Below are positions 41,966 through 50,850 of a stretch of DNA of 64,000 nucleotides, one piece after another. Each line of letters begins with the position of its first letter. Position 1 is the first letter of the stretch. The notes below the pieces were generated by a model. The model was not told the DNA's origin. It was given only the letters and a program-made list of their open reading frames with translations, and did no database searches. The DNA lies in NCBI GenBank assembly GCA_034432555.1, contig DAOUBW010000002.1, forward strand, positions 1 to 64,000, read 5' to 3'. The position numbers and the translations under genes were made by a program. This DNA is from CP2-2F sp034432555. GTDB taxonomy: Bacteria; Chloroflexota; Anaerolineae; Aggregatilineales; UBA2796.

Positions 41966-44110
41966 ATGACCCTCAAGACCTTCCGTTTGGCGATCACCTG
42001 GCAGCAGGTGCAGTGGGCTGTGCTTGGTGCAGCCTTTCTGAGCGCAGCCAGCGCCATTGTGGCTTTCACCACACTCACGCCGGCAGAGCCGGTGTCGCTT
42101 GGTGTTGGGCAAGTGGCGCCCTACGATATTCTGGCGCCCATCAGTCTGACCTACGAGAGCGACGTGCTGACTCGGCTTGCCCGTCAGGCGGCTGCCGACG
42201 CCGTGCGCGATGTCTACGATCCGCCTAACCCAAGCGTGCTGCGCCAGCAAGTGCAGCACGCCCGCGACGTGCTAACCTACATGGAGAACGTGCGGAACGA
42301 TCCGTATGGCACGCTGACGCAGCGCGTTGCCGATCTGCGCGCCATTGAAGGCTTCACCCTGAACGACGATCTGCCCACGACGCTGCTCAGGCTGGGTGAG
42401 CGCGAATGGCGCGACGTGGATGCACAGGTGATCGCCTTGCTGGAGCGCACCATGCGCGACCAAATCCGCGAGGATACGCTGTCGGATGTCTTGGCGCGCT
42501 TGCCCAATTTGGTCAGTTTCACAGTCAGCGAGACCCAAGCGGCTGTGATCGTCGGCGTGGTGCGGAATTTGATCAAGCCGAACGCCTTCCTGAATGAAGA
42601 ACGCACCCGTGCGGCACGGCGCGCCGCCTTTGATGCCGTGCAGCCCGTCACGCGCAACTTTCTCCAAGGGCAGATTGTGGTGCGCGGCGGCACCATCGTC
42701 TCTGAGGCAGACCTTGAAGCGCTGACCAAACTCAAGCTGATCCAGCCGCCTGATCAGCGCCTCCGCATTCTCGGTAGCGCGCTGATGGCAGTCCTGCTCA
42801 TCACCATGTTGGGCGTGATTTATGCACGGCGCTACCATCCAAACCTTGTGGAAAACGTGCCGCTGCTCATTTTCCTAAGCAGCCTGTTCCTGATTTTCCT
42901 CGCGGGCGCACGCCTGTATACCTTGCCCGATTTCTTCCTCTCGCGGGTCTATCCGGTGGCAGCCTTCGCTTTGATTATGGTGGCGCTGACCGAAGCACGG
43001 GCAGCCTTTGCGGCAAGTTCTGCGCTGGCGGTGCTGATCGGCTTAACCCTGAACGCCTCGCTAGAGGTTACCGTGTTGGCAGGCGCCGGCAGCATGGCGG
43101 CGATCCTCTCGCTGCGGCGCGCCGAACGGCTGGAAAGCTACTTTAGGGCAGGTGTGGTAATTGGCGGCGTGAATATTGTGGTTGGGCTGCTCTTTGGGCT
43201 GCTGCAAAACGCCGTTGATCCAACGCGCCTGCTGCTGACTATCCCTGCCAGCTTGCTCAACGGCATTTTGGCGGCGGGCTTAGGCTTGGTCGGCTTGTAT
43301 GTGGGCAGCAGCCTGCTAAACATGCCCAGCAGCATCAAGTTGTTGGCGCTTTCTCAGCCAAGCCAGCCGCTGCTGCAACGCCTGCTGCGCGAGGCGCCCG
43401 GCACCTATCAGCACAGCTTGCAGGTGGCAAACCTTGCCGAACTCGCCGCCGAACGCATCGGCGCCAATGCCCAACTGGTGCGTGTTGGCGCCCTTTACCA
43501 TGATATTGGCAAGCTGCACGCGCCGCTGTTCTTTGTAGAAAATCAGGCGGAAGGCGTTAACCCACACGAGACGCTCTCCCCGCGGGATAGCGCACGCATC
43601 ATCATCGCCCATGTGGTGGAAGGCGAGAAGTTAGGGCGCCACGAACGCCTGCCTACCGTCTTTATTGATTTCATCCGAGAGCATCACGGCACAACGCGCA
43701 CGCTGTATTTCTACAACAAGGCGGTCGAAGCTGCCAACGGTGACGAAAGCGCCGTGAATCCGACCTATTTCACCTATCCCGGTCCGCGCCCGCGCAGCCG
43801 CGAGTCCGCGATCCTGATGCTTGCCGATACCAGTGAGAGCGTTATTCGCAGCAAGCGCACCCGCGATAAGCAGGAGATTGCCGATGTCGTTCAAGAGATC
43901 ATCCGCGCACGCCTCACCGATGGGCAGCTTGATGAGAGCGGCTTAACCGTGAACGATTTGAAGATCATCCAAGAGGTGTTCGTCTCCAGTTTGCAAGGCG
44001 TTTTCCATCCGCGCATTGCCTACCCAACCCTGCCGCCACGCGATACCCAAGAGCTGAAAGCGCTGACGGCTGGCGGGCGACCGCCCACGGAAGAAAGCGC
44101 TGCCTCATGA
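41966..44110 (+). CDS. pgpH: 7TM-HD family cyclic-di-AMP phosphodiesterase (PgpH-like)
   Basis: About 714 residues. It has an N-terminal extracytoplasmic domain after the first helix (residues 45-270), a seven-helix membrane bundle (about 275-470), and a C-terminal HD phosphohydrolase with LLREAPGTYQHSLQVANLAE and LVRVGALYHDIGKLHAPLFFVEN (the metal-binding HD). This is the domain order of PgpH, which degrades c-di-AMP in Firmicutes. The ATG at 41966 has a GAGG ribosome site; a GTG one codon earlier is possible. It overlaps ybeY by 4 bp (ATGA). Confidence 0.92.
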   Translation: MTLKTFRLAITWQQVQWAVLGAAFLSAASAIVAFTTLTPAEPVSLGVGQVAPYDILAPISLTYESDVLTRLARQAAADAVRDVYDPPNPSVLRQQVQHARDVLTYMENVRNDPYGTLTQRVADLRAIEGFTLNDDLPTTLLRLGEREWRDVDAQVIALLERTMRDQIREDTLSDVLARLPNLVSFTVSETQAAVIVGVVRNLIKPNAFLNEERTRAARRAAFDAVQPVTRNFLQGQIVVRGGTIVSEADLEALTKLKLIQPPDQRLRILGSALMAVLLITMLGVIYARRYHPNLVENVPLLIFLSSLFLIFLAGARLYTLPDFFLSRVYPVAAFALIMVALTEARAAFAASSALAVLIGLTLNASLEVTVLAGAGSMAAILSLRRAERLESYFRAGVVIGGVNIVVGLLFGLLQNAVDPTRLLLTIPASLLNGILAAGLGLVGLYVGSSLLNMPSSIKLLALSQPSQPLLQRLLREAPGTYQHSLQVANLAELAAERIGANAQLVRVGALYHDIGKLHAPLFFVENQAEGVNPHETLSPRDSARIIIAHVVEGEKLGRHERLPTVFIDFIREHHGTTRTLYFYNKAVEAANGDESAVNPTYFTYPGPRPRSRESAILMLADTSESVIRSKRTRDKQEIADVVQEIIRARLTDGQLDESGLTVNDLKIIQEVFVSSLQGVFHPRIAYPTLPPRDTQELKALTAGGRPPTEESAAS

Positions 44111-44682
44111 CCAAATATGATATTGGTATGATCATTGGTACAGAATTCTATCCGCATGTGCCGCGCAAGCAGCTTTCAAAAGCGCTCAAGCACGTGCTGC
44201 AAGCGCACGGCGTACCAGCCGGCGCAGGCATACGCCTCAAAATCACCACCGATGAGGAGGTGCGTGCGCTGAATAAACAGCATCGCGCTGTGGACGCGCC
44301 GACCGACATCCTCTCCTTTCCCGCCGAGCAGTTTTCAGAGGAAACGCTGGAGGGAATGCGCGCTGCGGCAACCTTGCTTGGGGAAGCGGCGCAACAAGAG
44401 CTGGCTGAAATCGCCGAGAAGCCCTACCTTGGCGATCTGATCATCGCTATGCCGTATGTGCAGCGCCATGCCGCCGCGTTAGGGCACCCTTTGGCAGATG
44501 AGCTGGTGTTGCTGGTGGTGCATGGCGCGCTGCACCTGCTCGGCTATGACCACGACAACGCCGAACATCAGGCGCGCATGTGGCAAAAACAAGCAGAATT
44601 GCTGGCGGCGCTAGGCATCACCAGCATTAACGTCCCCCTATTTACATTTGGAGATTCTAATGAAGCCGCCGACGCAGATTGA
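44107..44682 (+). CDS. ybeY: Endoribonuclease YbeY
   Basis: 191 residues; a zinc-dependent RNase needed for 16S rRNA 3' maturation and ribosome quality control. The signature HGALHLLGYDHDNAEH (H3xH5xH type) holds the metal ligands, and the substrate-region motif TDILSFPAEQF is present. It overlaps pgpH and dgkA at its two ends, indicating translational coupling. The N-terminus (MTKYDIGMIIGTEFYPHVPR) is normal length. The gene order pgpH-ybeY-dgkA is conserved with Firmicutes. Confidence 0.95.
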   Translation: MTKYDIGMIIGTEFYPHVPRKQLSKALKHVLQAHGVPAGAGIRLKITTDEEVRALNKQHRAVDAPTDILSFPAEQFSEETLEGMRAAATLLGEAAQQELAEIAEKPYLGDLIIAMPYVQRHAAALGHPLADELVLLVVHGALHLLGYDHDNAEHQARMWQKQAELLAALGITSINVPLFTFGDSNEAADAD

Positions 44683-45160
44683 GACGGACACTGCATCGCC
44701 CGATGCAAGGCGCCCGCGCTTTGTCTTTCATCCGGATACTTTAGAAACTTTGAACGCCCGCCCTGAAGATTACAGCCCGATTGTTAGCACCAGCCGCCTG
44801 AACAGCCTGCGCTACGCCTTAGCCGGCTGGCTGTATATGCTGCGTTATCAGAAGAATACGCGCATTCAGGCAGTTTTTTCGGTGGCGAGCATGGCGCTTG
44901 CCCTGTGGCTGGGCTTGCCGCCGCGTGATTGGGCAGTCCTTGTGCTGATCATCACCATCAATTGGATGGCAGAGTTCATCAACGCCGCGCTCGAAGCAGT
45001 GGTTAATTTGGCGAGCCCGCAACTTCACCCGATGGCGCGTGTTTGCAAAGACGTTGGCGCAGCGGCAGTCTTGCTGGCAGCCGTTGCCGCAGTGATTATT
45101 GGCGCCTTCATCCTTGCGCCGCCGCTCTTAGAGCGCTTGCTGCCCTTATTTATTCAATAA
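44660..45160 (+). CDS. dgkA: Diacylglycerol/undecaprenol kinase family protein
   Basis: About 166 residues. The C-terminal 120 residues carry the trimeric DgkA fold: RYALAGWLYMLRYQKNTRIQ, INWMAEFINAALEAVVNLAS and the loop VCKDVGAAAVLLAAVAA with its conserved Lys-Asp. Firmicute relatives phosphorylate undecaprenol for cell-wall synthesis. An extra N-terminal tail of about 40 residues precedes it. The ATG at 44660 has TTTGGAGA 6-13 bp upstream and overlaps the ybeY end by 23 bp; the TTG at 44648 is not needed. Confidence 0.9.
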   Translation: MKPPTQIETDTASPDARRPRFVFHPDTLETLNARPEDYSPIVSTSRLNSLRYALAGWLYMLRYQKNTRIQAVFSVASMALALWLGLPPRDWAVLVLIITINWMAEFINAALEAVVNLASPQLHPMARVCKDVGAAAVLLAAVAAVIIGAFILAPPLLERLLPLFIQ

Positions 45161-45181
45161 GGCGCACGTTTGTACCAATTG

Positions 45182-45190
45182 TGTTACAAT
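45182..45190 (+). promoter_or_regulatory. Extended -10 promoter upstream of the AI-2E-family gene
   Basis: TGTTACAAT: TG one base before TACAAT (45185-45190); no convincing -35. It separates the gene at 45230 from dgkA. Confidence 0.5.
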
Positions 45191-45229
45191 GCTGCCTGAG
45201 ACTGAGAAAGTTCCACTAAAAGCGTAAGC

Positions 45230-46348
45230 ATGTTCCCAAGAGAAACACGCCGCAACGATACCAATGTCGTTCGCTGGCTATTGATCGCCTTCACCCTCGT
45301 GATCGTCTTGGTGGCGATCTGGCTAGTGCGTGATGTGCTGCTGCTCTCCTTAACAGCGGTCATTTTTGCGATCCTGCTGACCACACCGATCCGCTTTTTC
45401 GTGCGGCATGGCATCAATCGGATTGTGGCAGTGCTGCTAACGGTCTTTCTGATCGGTTTGGTGATCGCGGCAACTTCGGCGTTGGCGCTGCCCGATCTCT
45501 TTGAGCAGTTCCGCATCTTGGTGGTGCAAACGCTGCCTTCCGCAGGGCAAGTCCTTCAGCGCGAATTGTCACCCGAAAACCTGACGCTGCGCTTTCCCTT
45601 CCTGCGCGACTTTATGACGGAAATGAGCCTTGCCGATCTCACCAACCAGCTTTCGCAGCAGATCGTCAGCGGCTTGGCAACGGTCAGCGGGCAAGTTTTC
45701 CCATTCGTCACCAACCTTTTTTCGGCGCTGTTCAGCCTGCTGATCGTCATCTTTCTGAGCATTTATTTTGTGGCTGACCCTGATCCGCATTGGCGCGGTT
45801 TGCTGCGCCTTGTGCCGATTGGCTACCGCCCGCGTGCGCGTGAAATCCTGCTGAGTTTGGACTACACGCTGCGCCAATTCCTGCAAACGCAGATCGTCCT
45901 TATGATCCTGACCGGCACGCTGACGACCATTGCGATGCTGGCGCTAGGCTTGCCGTTGGCAGGTGTGCTAGGCGTGATCGGCGGCTTGTTCTCGTTCGTG
46001 CCGAACTTTGGTCCGTTGGTGGCCTTGGTGCCAGTTTTGGCGGTGACCATCCTCAACAGCCCTGAGAAGGTGGTATTGGTGCTGCTGGTCTACTTTGGCA
46101 TTCAATTTGTGGTTGGGCAGATCGTCGCACCGCTGCTGCTGGGCAAGGAAATTCAACTGCCGCCCGCGATCATCCTGCTCTCGCAGATCATCTTTGGCAT
46201 CTTCTTCGGCTTTTTAGGGCTGCTGCTCTCTGTGCCGCTGGCGGCAATTGGCGTCGTGCTGATCCGTGAGGTCTACGTGCGCGACGTGCTAGGCGATACG
46301 GAAGGCAGTTTGCGCGTGACGCAAGAGTTTGAGCGCGTCTTGGATTAG
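45230..46348 (+). CDS. AI-2E family transporter (PerM/UPF0118)
   Basis: 372 residues with seven or eight helices. The family is known from TqsA-type quorum-signal exporters but also includes Na+/H+ antiporter-like members. Characteristic segments are LLSLTAVIFAILLTTPIRFFV, SIYFVADPDPHWRGLLRLVP, LGLPLAGVLGVIGGLFSFVPNFGPLVA and GQIVAPLLLGKEIQLPPAIILLS. The substrate is unknown. An extended -10 promoter precedes it, so it is probably separate from the dgkA operon. Confidence 0.9.
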   Translation: MFPRETRRNDTNVVRWLLIAFTLVIVLVAIWLVRDVLLLSLTAVIFAILLTTPIRFFVRHGINRIVAVLLTVFLIGLVIAATSALALPDLFEQFRILVVQTLPSAGQVLQRELSPENLTLRFPFLRDFMTEMSLADLTNQLSQQIVSGLATVSGQVFPFVTNLFSALFSLLIVIFLSIYFVADPDPHWRGLLRLVPIGYRPRAREILLSLDYTLRQFLQTQIVLMILTGTLTTIAMLALGLPLAGVLGVIGGLFSFVPNFGPLVALVPVLAVTILNSPEKVVLVLLVYFGIQFVVGQIVAPLLLGKEIQLPPAIILLSQIIFGIFFGFLGLLLSVPLAAIGVVLIREVYVRDVLGDTEGSLRVTQEFERVLD

Positions 46349-46378
46349 CGTCACGCGCTTTTGCTGTCCTTGGCAGCC

Positions 46379-47692
46379 CTACTGCGAAGTGCCATCGCCT
46401 AATTCGCGCTGCACTTGCAGCCACGTGCGATAGCGATCCTGATCATCCGGAATCAGTTCAGGGCGCACCGGCACAGTGTAGGTGAACTGTCCGCCGTCAG
46501 CAGCGCGCATCCCAAAATAGTGGACGCTATCACGCGGGACGCTGGAGAGAATGCCCGGCGAATGGGTGTTCACCAAAACTTGGCGCAGCGGCGGATTTTG
46601 CCCACCTTCAGGCACTTCCCGCTCAAGATCGAGCGCCAGTTCATACAGCACATTGACCATATCGGGCAGGCGCAGCGGCTGGATGCCGTTTTCCGGCTCC
46701 TCAAAGCAGATCACGCCGCGCTGTTTGGCATCATAGCGCAGTGCTGCCAAACCAAGCAAGCGCAGCGTGCCATCGCTCAGCACGCGGGAGCTAAAGCGCG
46801 TGCCATCCTGCCCGATCAACTCGATCAGCAGCCGATCACCGCTGCTCAGCGTCTTCACTTCGACTGCCTTCACATTGGGCAGCATGGTCTGCATCACTTG
46901 TGCAATGTTCGCCGCTGCCTCAGGCTGATCGCGCAGCAGGCGCGCCAACACAATTGGCAAATTAGCGCCGTCAGAGTGCAGTGTGGGTGCTGCATCTGCC
47001 GCGCAAGACTGCCGCAGAGTTTCCGCATTAAAGCGCAGAAAGCGCCAATTCTGCATGGCTTGCCGCACTGCCTGAATGGTCGGATAACGGACAGGATTAG
47101 CCGTGCCGAGCGCGCTCTTTTGCAGGTCGCCAATCTTTAGCCCTTCGCGTCCACCGGCAAGCGTATCCTGATTGCGGTAGATGGTCGTCGCCGCTTCCTC
47201 GCCCACGGTGGCAATGTAGGGCGGACGTTTCTCGCGCAGCAGCCACGCCTTGCGCGCTTTACTCGGAATGTTGTCTTTATACCAAGCGTCTTTTGCCTCA
47301 GGCAGCGGCAGCAGCGATTCCGCTGTGATGTGCGCGCCTTCGCCGCGCCGCTCAAGGGTCAGTTCATAGCGCAGGCGCGTATTGGTTGGCGCAAACGGCT
47401 TATCGTTGGCGCCGATCACTTCCCGATCCAACAAAAGTTCGGCGGCAAGCTGAATGCGCTCGGCACGGCTGCCATCGGCGCGCAAGGTGAATAGCTCGAT
47501 CGGCTCGCCGCGGGCGTGCAGCATGGCATCTTCCAACGAGTCGCCTTCGGCAAGGCGCGCCAACAGCGTGATGGCATCAAAAAGGTTCGTCTTGCCAACG
47601 CCGTTCGGTCCGATGAAGACCATGAACGGACGGAAGTCCATCGCAAAGTTACGGAATGCTTTGAAACCGTCAATCTCTAAGCGTGTGAGCAT
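46379..47692 (-). CDS. AAA family ATPase (RecF/SMC-like, COG4637-type)
   Basis: A 437-residue ABC-ATPase-like protein of the RecF/OLD class. Walker A FIGPNGVGKTNLFDAI (about 30-45) and a C-terminal Walker B-type FEEPENGIQ with the His of VNTHSPGILSSVP. Unlike OLD nucleases there is no TOPRIM domain at the C-terminus. The role is unknown, perhaps in DNA repair. It is the last gene of yajC-murJ-dtd-AAA, 5 bp after dtd. Confidence 0.86.
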   Translation of the reverse strand: MLTRLEIDGFKAFRNFAMDFRPFMVFIGPNGVGKTNLFDAITLLARLAEGDSLEDAMLHARGEPIELFTLRADGSRAERIQLAAELLLDREVIGANDKPFAPTNTRLRYELTLERRGEGAHITAESLLPLPEAKDAWYKDNIPSKARKAWLLREKRPPYIATVGEEAATTIYRNQDTLAGGREGLKIGDLQKSALGTANPVRYPTIQAVRQAMQNWRFLRFNAETLRQSCAADAAPTLHSDGANLPIVLARLLRDQPEAAANIAQVMQTMLPNVKAVEVKTLSSGDRLLIELIGQDGTRFSSRVLSDGTLRLLGLAALRYDAKQRGVICFEEPENGIQPLRLPDMVNVLYELALDLEREVPEGGQNPPLRQVLVNTHSPGILSSVPRDSVHYFGMRAADGGQFTYTVPVRPELIPDDQDRYRTWLQVQRELGDGTSQ

Positions 47693-47697
47693 GTTTT

Positions 47698-48156
47698 CTA
47701 CTTTTCCTGAGGTGCGTCGCGCTCAAGGATGAGCGTCACCGGTCCATGATTTGCTAATTCTACCAACATTTTCGCGCCAAAGATGCCTGTTTCGACGCGC
47801 CCTACGCCTGCTTGCCGCAAAAAGCCGACGAATTGATCGATCAGTGGCGCGGCGATAGCGGGCGGCGCTGCCTCGATAAAACTTGGTCGACGTTGCCCAA
47901 CGGCGCTCCCATAGAGCGTGAATTGCGAGACGACCAAGGCGCCGCCGCCAATATCCAGCAGGGAACGATTAAATTTATCCTCAGCATCGGCAAAGACGCG
48001 CAGCACGGCAATTTTTTCGGCAAGCCATTTTGCCTCTGCCGCCGTATCGCCGTTGCGGACTCCGATCAGGATCAGGAAGCCTTGCTCAATGGCACCAACC
48101 ACCTGATCATCTACCCTTACGCTGGCATGTGTAACACGCTGCAAAACCACCCGCAT
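47698..48156 (-). CDS. dtd: D-aminoacyl-tRNA deacylase
   Basis: 152 residues; hydrolyses D-amino acids from mischarged tRNAs. The family signatures are MRVVLQRVTHASVRV, ALVVSQFTLYG (SQxT active-site motif), and the second cross-subunit motif ELANHGPVTLIL with the Gly-cisPro pair. Full length. It lies 3 bp downstream of murJ. Confidence 0.96.
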   Translation of the reverse strand: MRVVLQRVTHASVRVDDQVVGAIEQGFLILIGVRNGDTAAEAKWLAEKIAVLRVFADAEDKFNRSLLDIGGGALVVSQFTLYGSAVGQRRPSFIEAAPPAIAAPLIDQFVGFLRQAGVGRVETGIFGAKMLVELANHGPVTLILERDAPQEK

Positions 48157-48159
48157 AGC

Positions 48160-49755
48160 TCACCCTTGTTGCAAACGCCGCAGAATGCCCGCCGGAAGGC
48201 TGCGCGCCTCTGGCACGCCCAGCAGCACTGCCAAGCCCTGATAGAGCAGCGCGCCAAGCGGTACGCACACCATCACAATCACCGAAGGCGATGTCTCGGC
48301 AAGCAGGCGCGCCGCCAGCCACACGCCGGCACCCATGCCCAGTGCTGCCAAGAGCGCACGCCCTGCCATGCCCAGCACCGCCCGATCTTCCAATGAGGCA
48401 ATCTTGCGGCGCAGCCACAGCCACAGGATGACGCTCTCGACCAGCGTAGCGAAAGCGTTTGCCAGCGCCAAGCCGCCGTGCGCGCCCTGCCCTTCCAGAT
48501 CGCCGCGCACCACCTGAATCAGCAGCAGGCTGAGCGCCACATTCAGCGCCAAGCCGCCCACCGCCACCGAGACCGGCGCCAGCGTGTTCCGCAAGGCGTA
48601 GAAGGCGCGTGCCAACAGCTCTTGTAAGGCAAAGGCTGCCAAGCCTATGGCAAAGAACGCCAACGCCCAAGCGGTGGCAACTGTGTTGGTTGCCGTCCAT
48701 GCGCCGCGCTCAAAGAGCAAGCTGATCAAGGGCTGCGCCAACACAATCAGCCCGAAGGTGGCAGGCAGTGCTACAAACAGCACGCCGCGCAATGCCGTTG
48801 CCAATGTGCTGCGGAAAGCGATCAGATCACCGCGGGCGCCGTAGAGCGAGAGCGTCGGGAAAATGGCGGTGCCGGCGCTTTGTGCTACCACGCCAAGCAC
48901 CACGAACATCAGTGTGAAGGCAACGCTGAGCGCAGCAAGGCTGCCTTCAGGCATGGCAGAGGCAAGGATGATGTTCACCACAAAATTCAACTGCACGGCT
49001 GCCATCCCGATCAGGCGCGGCAGCATCAGGCGCACGATCTCGCCGATGCCATCCGTGATGATCACACCATCAGGGCGCAACTGCGCCGCGAACGGGCGCA
49101 GCGAGGGCAGTTGAATCAGCAAATGCAGCGCAGCGCCAAGCACAGCGCCCCATGCCAAACCCTGCACGCCCATGCTCGGCGAGAGCAGCAGCGCGCCGAA
49201 GATCAAGCCGACATTGTTCATGCTTGGCGCAAGGGCAGGCGCAAGGAAGCGCTGATTGGCATTCAGGATCGCCATGATCAAGCCGCTGGCGCTGAAAATG
49301 GCGACCGTGATCAACATGATCTGCATCAATTCGGCGGTGAGCTGTTTCTGGGCAAGGCTTGCCTGCGGCGTGAGGAGTGAATCCACAATTGGGAAGGCGA
49401 TCAGCGCTGTGCCGACCGAGAGCAGCAGCGCAATCAGCGTGATGAGCGTCAGCGTGGCACGTGCCAGACGCCAAGCGGCTTCGCTGTTGCCTTGCGTCAG
49501 GTGACGGCTAAAGACAGGGATAAAGGCAGAGCCGAGCGCGCCGCCCGCCACAAGGGTAAAGAGCATCTCTGGCAGGCGGTAGGCGGCGTAGAAAGCATCC
49601 AGCGCTGTGCCGGCGCCAAAGACAGCCCCGATGATCACGCCGCGCAGCAAGCCCAGCCCGCCACTCCAGACGAAAGAGAGGGCGATGATCGCGGAGACAA
49701 CGCGCAACTGCGCCGCGCTCAGCGTTTGTCCTTCGGGTGTGTCGGTGTCTGCCAT
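48160..49755 (-). CDS. murJ: Lipid II flippase MurJ
   Basis: 531 residues with about 14 transmembrane helices, a MOP-superfamily lipid II flippase for peptidoglycan synthesis. Typical features are FYAAYRLPEMLFTLVAGGAL, SAFIPVFSRHLTQGN near the N-terminus and ARAFYALRNTLAPVSVAVGG in the second half. The start after MADTDTPEGQTLSAAQ is normal. It leads murJ-dtd-AAA and lies 78 bp downstream of yajC. Confidence 0.94.
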   Translation of the reverse strand: MADTDTPEGQTLSAAQLRVVSAIIALSFVWSGGLGLLRGVIIGAVFGAGTALDAFYAAYRLPEMLFTLVAGGALGSAFIPVFSRHLTQGNSEAAWRLARATLTLITLIALLLSVGTALIAFPIVDSLLTPQASLAQKQLTAELMQIMLITVAIFSASGLIMAILNANQRFLAPALAPSMNNVGLIFGALLLSPSMGVQGLAWGAVLGAALHLLIQLPSLRPFAAQLRPDGVIITDGIGEIVRLMLPRLIGMAAVQLNFVVNIILASAMPEGSLAALSVAFTLMFVVLGVVAQSAGTAIFPTLSLYGARGDLIAFRSTLATALRGVLFVALPATFGLIVLAQPLISLLFERGAWTATNTVATAWALAFFAIGLAAFALQELLARAFYALRNTLAPVSVAVGGLALNVALSLLLIQVVRGDLEGQGAHGGLALANAFATLVESVILWLWLRRKIASLEDRAVLGMAGRALLAALGMGAGVWLAARLLAETSPSVIVMVCVPLGALLYQGLAVLLGVPEARSLPAGILRRLQQG

Positions 49756-49833
49756 TGCCGGTTATACCGTGCCTTCTGTGTGCCTAAGCGCCGCATAAGC
49801 ATAGCACAGACGGCGGCGCTGTGCCTAGTGTGG

Positions 49834-50181
49834 TTAGTGTCGTGCGCTGCGCTGCTGCAAGCGCTGATCGGCGGTTGGATCAACGCCTAAGTTGGCGGTG
49901 ATCGCCACTTCTTCCGCGTCAAACGGACGGCTGAGCGCGGTTGTTAGCACTTTCACCTCAACGCCTTCCGCAAGCTGCACGTAGGCGATGCCCTGTTCTG
50001 CCTCCATGCGCGTAAGCGTGCCAATTAAGCCGCCCGCCGTGATCACCTCATCGCCCACAGTCAGGGTCTGCACATATTTGTTGTGCTTGCGAAACATGCG
50101 TTGGCGCGGCAAGATCACGAATGACCAGTAGGCAGCCAGCACCAGCAGCATCACAAACGAAAAGCCGATAAACTCACCCAT
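49834..50181 (-). CDS. yajC: Preprotein translocase subunit YajC
   Basis: 115 residues with one N-terminal helix (IGFSFVMLLVLAAYWSFVIL) followed by PRQRMFRKHNKYVQTLTVGDEVITAGGLIGTL, the family core. YajC associates with SecDF in protein export; secD and secF are not nearby. The following segment EVKVLTTALSRP is normal; the tail is slightly longer than usual. Confidence 0.92.
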   Translation of the reverse strand: MGEFIGFSFVMLLVLAAYWSFVILPRQRMFRKHNKYVQTLTVGDEVITAGGLIGTLTRMEAEQGIAYVQLAEGVEVKVLTTALSRPFDAEEVAITANLGVDPTADQRLQQRSARH

Positions 50182-50247
50182 TTGGTGGTATCCTTTCCTA
50201 GTGTTTCTTTAGAGGGAATTATAAGGGCGCGCCGCTAAATTCGCCCC

Positions 50248-50276
50248 TTGTATATTCTGAACAAGCGTTCTATAAT
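50248..50276 (+). promoter_or_regulatory. Sigma-70 promoter of ssb
   Basis: TTGTAT (50248-50253) and a perfect TATAAT (50271-50276) with a 17-bp spacer; about 84 bp before the ATG of ssb. Confidence 0.8.
50259..50270. promoter_or_regulatory. Putative LexA (SOS) box in the ssb promoter
   Basis: GAACAAGCGTTC: GAAC at 50259-50262 and GTTC at 50267-50270, directly against the -10 element. Same core and placement as in the terminase-like operon promoter. Confidence 0.6.
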
Positions 50277-50359
50277 ATTACTATAGAGTCTGTGGCAGAA
50301 TTATCTTATTTCCCATAGACCAGCAGCACGCCATAAAACGGCGAGAAGGACGGCAATCC

Positions 50360-50785
50360 ATGACCTTTCAACAGTTGATCATCGTGGGCAATGTCGGGCG
50401 CGATCCAGAATTCAGATACCTTGAAGGCAGTGGGATCGCGGTCTGTTCATTTTCAGTAGCAGTCAGCAAGGTGACGGGCCGCGGCGAACAGCGTAAGGAA
50501 AAGACGACGTGGTTCCGCGTGACCATTTGGCGTGAGCGTGCCGAAACAGCCAGTCAACTCATCAAAAAAGGGCAGCGGGTGCTGCTGGTGGGTGAGGTTG
50601 AGGCGAGAGCCTACACCGATAAAGACGGCAAGCCGGCTGCCTCGCTTGAGATGACTGCCAACGAATTCAGGCTGCTGAGCGCTAAGGGCGAAACGGAAAG
50701 TGATCCAGCGGCGGCTGCTTCAGGCAGGCGCCCATCAGGTGGCGAAGAAGAGTACGGCGATGCGCCGGACGATCTGCCGTTCTAG
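50360..50785 (+). CDS. ssb: Single-stranded DNA-binding protein
   Basis: 141 residues; OB-fold protein that coats single-stranded DNA in replication and repair. The OB fold covers residues 1-105 (QQLIIVGNVGRDPEFRYLEG, then KEKTTWFRVTIWRERAETAS). A short disordered linker and an acidic tip ending DDLPF follow, the partner-binding tail. It has its own promoter with a putative SOS box. Confidence 0.96.
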   Translation: MTFQQLIIVGNVGRDPEFRYLEGSGIAVCSFSVAVSKVTGRGEQRKEKTTWFRVTIWRERAETASQLIKKGQRVLLVGEVEARAYTDKDGKPAASLEMTANEFRLLSAKGETESDPAAAASGRRPSGGEEEYGDAPDDLPF

Positions 50786-50850
50786 CGCCATCCTCTAAAC
50801 ACTCAGCAGCTTTTCCTGTAGCATTTGCAAAACTGAGGAAAAGCACCCTT

